DNA of 40,000 nucleotides from contig CM018897.1 of the NCBI GenBank assembly GCA_009663005.1, positions 4,106,312-4,146,311 of the forward strand. The letters are read 5' to 3'. A model generated the notes under the pieces. It made no database searches. It was not told the DNA's origin and saw only the letters and a list, made by a program, of their open reading frames with translations. Made by a program: the position numbers and the translations under genes. The stretch comes from Actinidia chinensis (Eukaryota > Streptophyta > Magnoliopsida > Ericales > Actinidiaceae). Positions 34,714-40,000 of the stretch are shown here, in pieces (the first letter of the stretch is position 1; each line of letters opens with the position of its first letter).

Positions 34714-35044
34714 GAATCATATTTTCCTCTTTGACCGCAGATGCAAACTATTTCACTTCTTTTTGTTATGGATATTAGTTGTGCAACAAGCTGATGGGAG
34801 AGCTTTTGATCCTTAAAAACCTCTTAAGATATTGGGTGAACAACTCAATATTACTGGATCTATGCACTTCAGTACCAATCCCCAATTCTTTCCACTTCAT
34901 AGATGAGACAGATCCAGACTCAAGCTTGGGTAATCATCGCGTTGCCTTATTTTAGCTGCGGTTTTGCATTGCCGAGCAGCATTTTGAATGCAGTTTTACA
35001 CGACTCATCCAATCAACTTGTTGCCCTTCATGGATTTAGCCGTA
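34714..35044. other. Downstream flank of CutA, no gene seen
   Basis: This probably includes the end of the CutA transcript and the spacer toward the convergent 14-3-3 gene. The small plus-strand frame at 34903-35094 has no domain. Confidence 0.35.
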
Positions 35045-35295
35045 GATTTAGCCCTTGTTTAGTCTGTTCTAAGTTTTCTGTTTTCATTATCTGAAAAACT
35101 TGATTCGTTGACAATTTTGAAAACAGCTTCTGGAAATTCTTTAAAAAGACAAACTATTTCTTTGTCAAATCCTCGAAAAATCAATGTCGTGCAAAATGAA
35201 TTAGGAAATACTGACCATCTATTTCTGAAATAAAAAGTTTTCTGAAAAGTATACTGACTGGTTCTTAAAAACAGCAACCAAACAGGCAATTAGGC
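35045..35295. mobile_element. GTTTGG-family MITE between CutA and 14-3-3
   Basis: The left GCCCTTGTTTAGTCTGTTCT and the reverse-complemented right end GCCTGTTTGGTTGCTGTTTT are similar inverted termini. The interior is AT-rich with no coding content. It is related in its termini to the copy in CutA intron 5. Confidence 0.6.
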
Positions 35296-35989
35296 TCCAA
35301 AACTAACATCAGGTGTGCGCTAGAGAATCTACATCAGCCACGCCTCCACCTGGCAGCGAGCGGAATGGACGAGAACCCACCTTTTGGGATATATAATCAA
35401 AGTCCAGAGTAACGCATTCGGTTCAGAGCAATTTTTTCATAAAACACAGCCATTATCTAGAAACCATGTTTCCTTTTGGATATTCTGACCAAATTGGGAG
35501 CTGATGACGGGTACCTGCATCACCACCAAGTAAAGCATTGGGTTTTCTCTCCATTTCCTCTTCGTGCTCGTACTACAATCTCAATAGCCTTGAGATATGT
35601 CACCTACTAAATACCGGGTGACCGTGAAACGGTCTGCTAAATTTATTATTAAAAAAATTAAATGTCCCTGGAAGCAGTTTCTCTAATATAGCAAACCAGT
35701 ACACAAGCAATACGCAACTCAAAATTTTAAACGGAAAAGAGACCATTAACATACCAAACCGTACCCAGATGCAATAATACAGCGGAGATAGCAAACTAGT
35801 ACAGTTCCAGCATAATATTCCAAATTCACTTTAGAATTTTAAAGTAGGTTTAAGTCCGAGTATGAAGCATCATTTCATGGGGTTGACCCCAACATCAATC
35901 AACATACAATTAGTCAGCGATAACAAATTACATTCAAAGGCCACCTCCTCCAGGCGAAGATAATATAACCCACCAGCTTGAAAGGTCTT
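35296..35989. other. Intergenic DNA and likely 3' UTR of the 14-3-3 gene
   Basis: The part next to 35989 should hold the 14-3-3 3' UTR on minus. Near 35390 a GGGATATATAATCAAAG motif looks TATA-like on plus, but no exon follows. Other frames show no domain. Confidence 0.4.
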
Positions 35990-37442
<1,453 letters not shown>

Positions 37443-37568
37443 CTGTGTTTGCCATACTACAAGCTTTAATCAGATGAATTGAGAGATCTCCATAAGAAAG
37501 AACACTGAGAAGGTGAGAGCTAGCCCCCAGCCTTATGGATGCGTGGAGCAGATCCCAGCGCAACAATC
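37443..37568 (-). pseudogene. Decayed 14-3-3 exon, copy 1
   Basis: On minus this 126-bp block aligns along its length with the 14-3-3 exon that encodes DIA..[28 protein letters not shown]. Readable scraps are GCTCCACGCATCC, ATAAGGCTGGGGGCTAGCTC, TTCTCAGTGTTC, AAAGCTTGTAGTATGGCAAA and the donor CAG/GTATG. Single-base insertions and deletions (about six) shift the frame repeatedly, and every frame has stops or wrong residues. It cannot be spliced into a working protein. It lies upstream of the intact AFEEAIAEL exon at the position where the real exon is expected. Confidence 0.85.
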
Positions 37569-38170
37569 CTTCAAAACAGCAGGCAAATCACACAGAATCG
37601 AAACTGTAAATTAAAGTCTCAGACATCATTTACACCTGAATTCACAAATCTACAATAATCTCAAAAGCATACATCTCTAGCCTTTCTATAACAAACTAAT
37701 ATGTGTATACATCCTCATGGGTAACAATCAAACTACAATTAGCTACAATCATGCCCTACTTTAAAATGTGCAATAATAATAGACAATTGACAATACCTAA
37801 ACAGTTTCTATAGGAACATATCAAACACGTAAAGATAAGAGCACGCAATTAACTATAAGTTGCCCTAATTTGACATCGTGTAAGAAAGAATCATCCAAAA
37901 ACCTAATATATGGACAGCCTTATAAGTATTCATAGTGTCTAACCTATATATGACAAACTGATACATGTATACTTATCCAGAAAAAAGAAAAAACTAATAT
38001 GTGCATATATCCTTGTGTTCATTGCCTTAAATCCACAATTTACAACTATCACTGACTCAAAACCCTAACCAATGAGCCCATAACAATCAAACTGCATATG
38101 GCTACACGCACCCTCAAATTCAAAATTTCCAATAATCAGCTGCCTCAAATCTAGAATACCTAATTGAAAA

Positions 38171-38739
38171 CATGGTTATCAAATTCGCGATCCGATCGTA
38201 GGATCGTACGATCCCATGATCCCCAAATGGATGAATCGATCCGGATCGATAAATAATCGCGTGGGATAGGATCCGTGGTAGGATCGTAATAGGATTGTAT
38301 GGAAAATTGTCTTTTGGTTTGCTATATCTTTGAATGATGCTACTACTATACATACTTTCACACGTAAGTAACATAGCAAACAAGTGAGATACATGATTTG
38401 AACCTTGATCTTCTCAATACAACTTATAATCACAAATTACAAAATTGGTGTGAGTAGCTTTTTTAATCATTTGAGCCTTACATTCTCAAGATTATAAGGT
38501 CCAATTTGGTGAATGGCTTCTTTGATTTTTTTGTTTCCTGTTTTATATTTTAATAACTCTTTTTATATATTTAGGATTCTCTATTCTTTTGAAGTAATTA
38601 TCATCAATTAACAAAATTGTTAGCTTTTTTGTTCTATTTGGTATGATCTTACGTCCCTCGATCCGATCGAGATCCGATCCGTTCGATCCGAAAAGCCCCC
38701 AAAACTATCCAATGTAGGATTCCCATTTGGACAACCTTG
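38171..38739. mobile_element. hAT-type MITE with 8-bp target duplication
   Basis: The element is flanked on both sides by ATTGAAAA (38163-38170 and 38740-38747), a perfect 8-bp duplication typical of hAT. Its ends CATGGTTATCAAATTCGCGA and, reverse-complemented from the right, CAAGGTTGTCCAAATGGGAA are imperfect inverted repeats. Subterminal zones are full of GATCCG/CGGATC-type repeats (38190-38290 and 38655-38690). No transposase. It splits intron copy C, so it inserted after the intron duplication or in one copy. Confidence 0.88.
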
Positions 38740-38780
38740 ATTGAAAATAATACCTAAACTATCTCTATAGGGATAGAATC

Positions 38781-38843
38781 GGACATGCAGAGCTCGTCCC
38801 AGTCTTGCGGAATGCATTGGAGCAAGATCAGCCACGCAATATC
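38781..38843 (-). pseudogene. Decayed 14-3-3 exon, copy 2 (5' half only)
   Basis: On minus the block starts after TTGAAG with GATATTGCG and gives ADLAPMHSARLGRALHV, against the expected [14 protein letters not shown] of 14-3-3 proteins. The first codons need a one-base shift to align. The second half of the exon (NFSVFYYEI to AKQ) and the donor are gone. It is non-functional on its own. Confidence 0.8.
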
Positions 38844-39200
38844 CTTCAAGAATTGCAGCAATCACACAAAATCAGAACTTCAAAATAAAATCTCAAATAG
38901 CTATCATTTGACCTGAATTCACAAATCTGCAATAATTTCAATAGCATTCATCTCCAATGTATCTACGTAACAAACTAATATGTATACATATCCCGCGTTC
39001 ATTGCCCTAAAGGCTAAATCCACAACTTACAACTATCACTTCCTCGAAACCCTACGCAGACAACCTGTGACAATCAAACTACAATAGCTACACTCATGCC
39101 CAAATTCAAATGCGCAATAATAGTAGGTAAGTGACAATACTTAAACTGCTTCTATAGGAAGATAGCAAGCACATAGAAGACAACATGCAATCAACTATAA

Positions 39201-39550
39201 GCATCTCCAATCCTTCATCAAATTTAAAATTTGATGTAAAAAGGGCTAAAAAGGAGATCCAATTTCCAATCCTTTCATCAAACTTGTATCAAATCAAGGT
39301 ATCAAGGTTGAATGAAATCTTCCATCAAATCCACAATGGCCATTTTTTCCCTCAGATTTGATGAAATTTTAAAAAGAGCAACAATTGGAGGAAGTTGGGA
39401 ATGGGAATTTTGTGAGACGATTTGATGAGAAAAAAAAAACTTAGTGAAATATTAGTGGAATTGGACTATACAAACATTCAAGTGAAGCTTTTAACCAAAA
39501 CAAAATTTATTCAAAATTTGATGAAAAATGGAGTAGAGGTTGGAGATGGC
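39201..39550. mobile_element. MITE with GCATCTCCAA termini
   Basis: The left GCATCTCCAATCCTTCATCA is the inverted match of the right end (reverse complement GCCATCTCCAACCTCTACTC, then TTCATCAAATTTT). The inside contains several ATTTGATG/CATCAAAT blocks that also pair. No clear target duplication and no coding domain; the open frame at 39422-39625 runs across its edge and is chance. Confidence 0.75.
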
Positions 39551-40000
39551 CTAGCTTGGCCACAAAATTTGGAAACAATTGCCAAGGAATTACTTCATCC
39601 CAAAACCGTAACACTTCAAAATTAACTCTACTGAGCAGCTACACATCAGTGGCTTTAAAATTCAAACAACCCAAAAATCACCCGGGCCTCAAACGTCAAA
39701 GCCTATGCTCCAATAAAGTAATTGAAAAACACGTAAACCCGTCTCCTTTTTTAGGGACAAAATAGACGCGCAGAAGTGCAAAGACAATCACACAATTAAC
39801 ATTCAATCAACCATAATTTTCACCAATTTCTAAGATACTTACTCATCCCAAACAAACCTACCTCAAAAATAAACACACATATGACACAGCCCTCTTTTAA
39901 AACAAATGTTCACTAATAATAAGTAATCGACCCAATACAATTCCAATTAATCTGTAAAAATCATGCCCCCCCTCCTAATTTGATAATTTCTAGAAAATAT
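39551..40000. other. Right edge, probably still 14-3-3 intron, nothing identified
   Basis: I looked on minus for further 14-3-3 exons (for example FYLKMKGDYYRYLAEF-type sequence) and see none. AT-rich non-coding. Confidence 0.4.

Larger units (their letters stand above)
37569..39200. repeat. Three diverged direct copies of 14-3-3 intron sequence
   Basis: Copy A is about 37569-37870, copy C about 37925-38162 continuing at 38748-38780 after an inserted MITE, and copy B about 38844-39200. Shared landmarks include GAATTCACAAATCT, AACAAACTAATATGT, ACAATCAAACTACAAT, CAATACCTAAAC...TTCTATAGG and CAATTAACTATAAG. Copies C and B also share GTTCATTGCCTTAAATCCAC-like sequence and ACAACTATCACT. Together with the two exon fossils this shows repeated tandem duplication of an exon-plus-intron segment. 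Confidence 0.8.

Noticed and set aside
34903..35094. 63-codon open frame after CutA
   Set aside because: No domain; its 3' part overlaps the MITE at 35045-35295.
35385..35480. Promoter-like TATATAA followed by an ATG at about 35466
   Set aside because: The frame stops after 12 codons and no further exon follows.
39422..39765. Two short open frames near the right edge, considered as 14-3-3 exons
   Set aside because: Wrong strand and no 14-3-3 similarity; one crosses a MITE terminus.

Overview
This is a window of nuclear genomic DNA from a flowering plant. The evidence is spliced genes with GT/AG introns, a plant-type CutA gene, a plant 14-3-3 gene, G-type lectin receptor kinase pseudogenes, and abundant AT-rich intergenic DNA filled with small transposable elements. 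I cannot name the species. The window is gene-poor: only two loci look potentially functional, CutA (+ strand, complete) and the 3' end of a 14-3-3 gene (- strand, running off the right edge).

Layout: 1-14.6 kb holds no convincing gene. It contains foldback/MITE elements, a likely Copia-type solo LTR (2330-2720), a CCA/CCT-rich low-complexity block (7295-7612) and other degraded repeats. A clean solo LTR with perfect 5-bp target duplications lies at 14697-15314. From 16.4 to 23.7 kb there are two same-strand (-) G-type lectin S-receptor-like kinase copies of the LECRK/RLK1 type, both broken by frameshifts and stops. Between them lie a fragment of an hAT transposase (+) and a roughly 170-180 bp tandem repeat of about five units. 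From 23.7 to 29.9 kb the DNA is intergenic, with poly-T/poly-A inverted repeats and a 1.1-kb foldback element carrying a second nested palindrome.

The CutA gene spans 30018-34432 in six coding exons. The conserved CutA domain is fully intact. Exon 1 is ambiguous: one strong donor restores frame, while an alternative donor would need a different reading frame. Intron 3 appears to be a GC-AG intron. At least three transposable elements have inserted in its introns, and its 3' UTR has been tandemly duplicated.

The last two coding exons of a 14-3-3 gene (- strand, 35990-36549) are intact. Upstream of them are two decayed copies of the preceding 14-3-3 exon (37443-37568 and about 38781-38843), lying in repeated intron sequence. 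An hAT-type MITE with a perfect 8-bp target duplication has inserted into this array. Either an intact copy of that exon lies beyond 40000 and these are exon fossils in a long intron, or the whole locus is dying. I found no CRISPR array, tRNA, rRNA, or undescribed multi-gene system.
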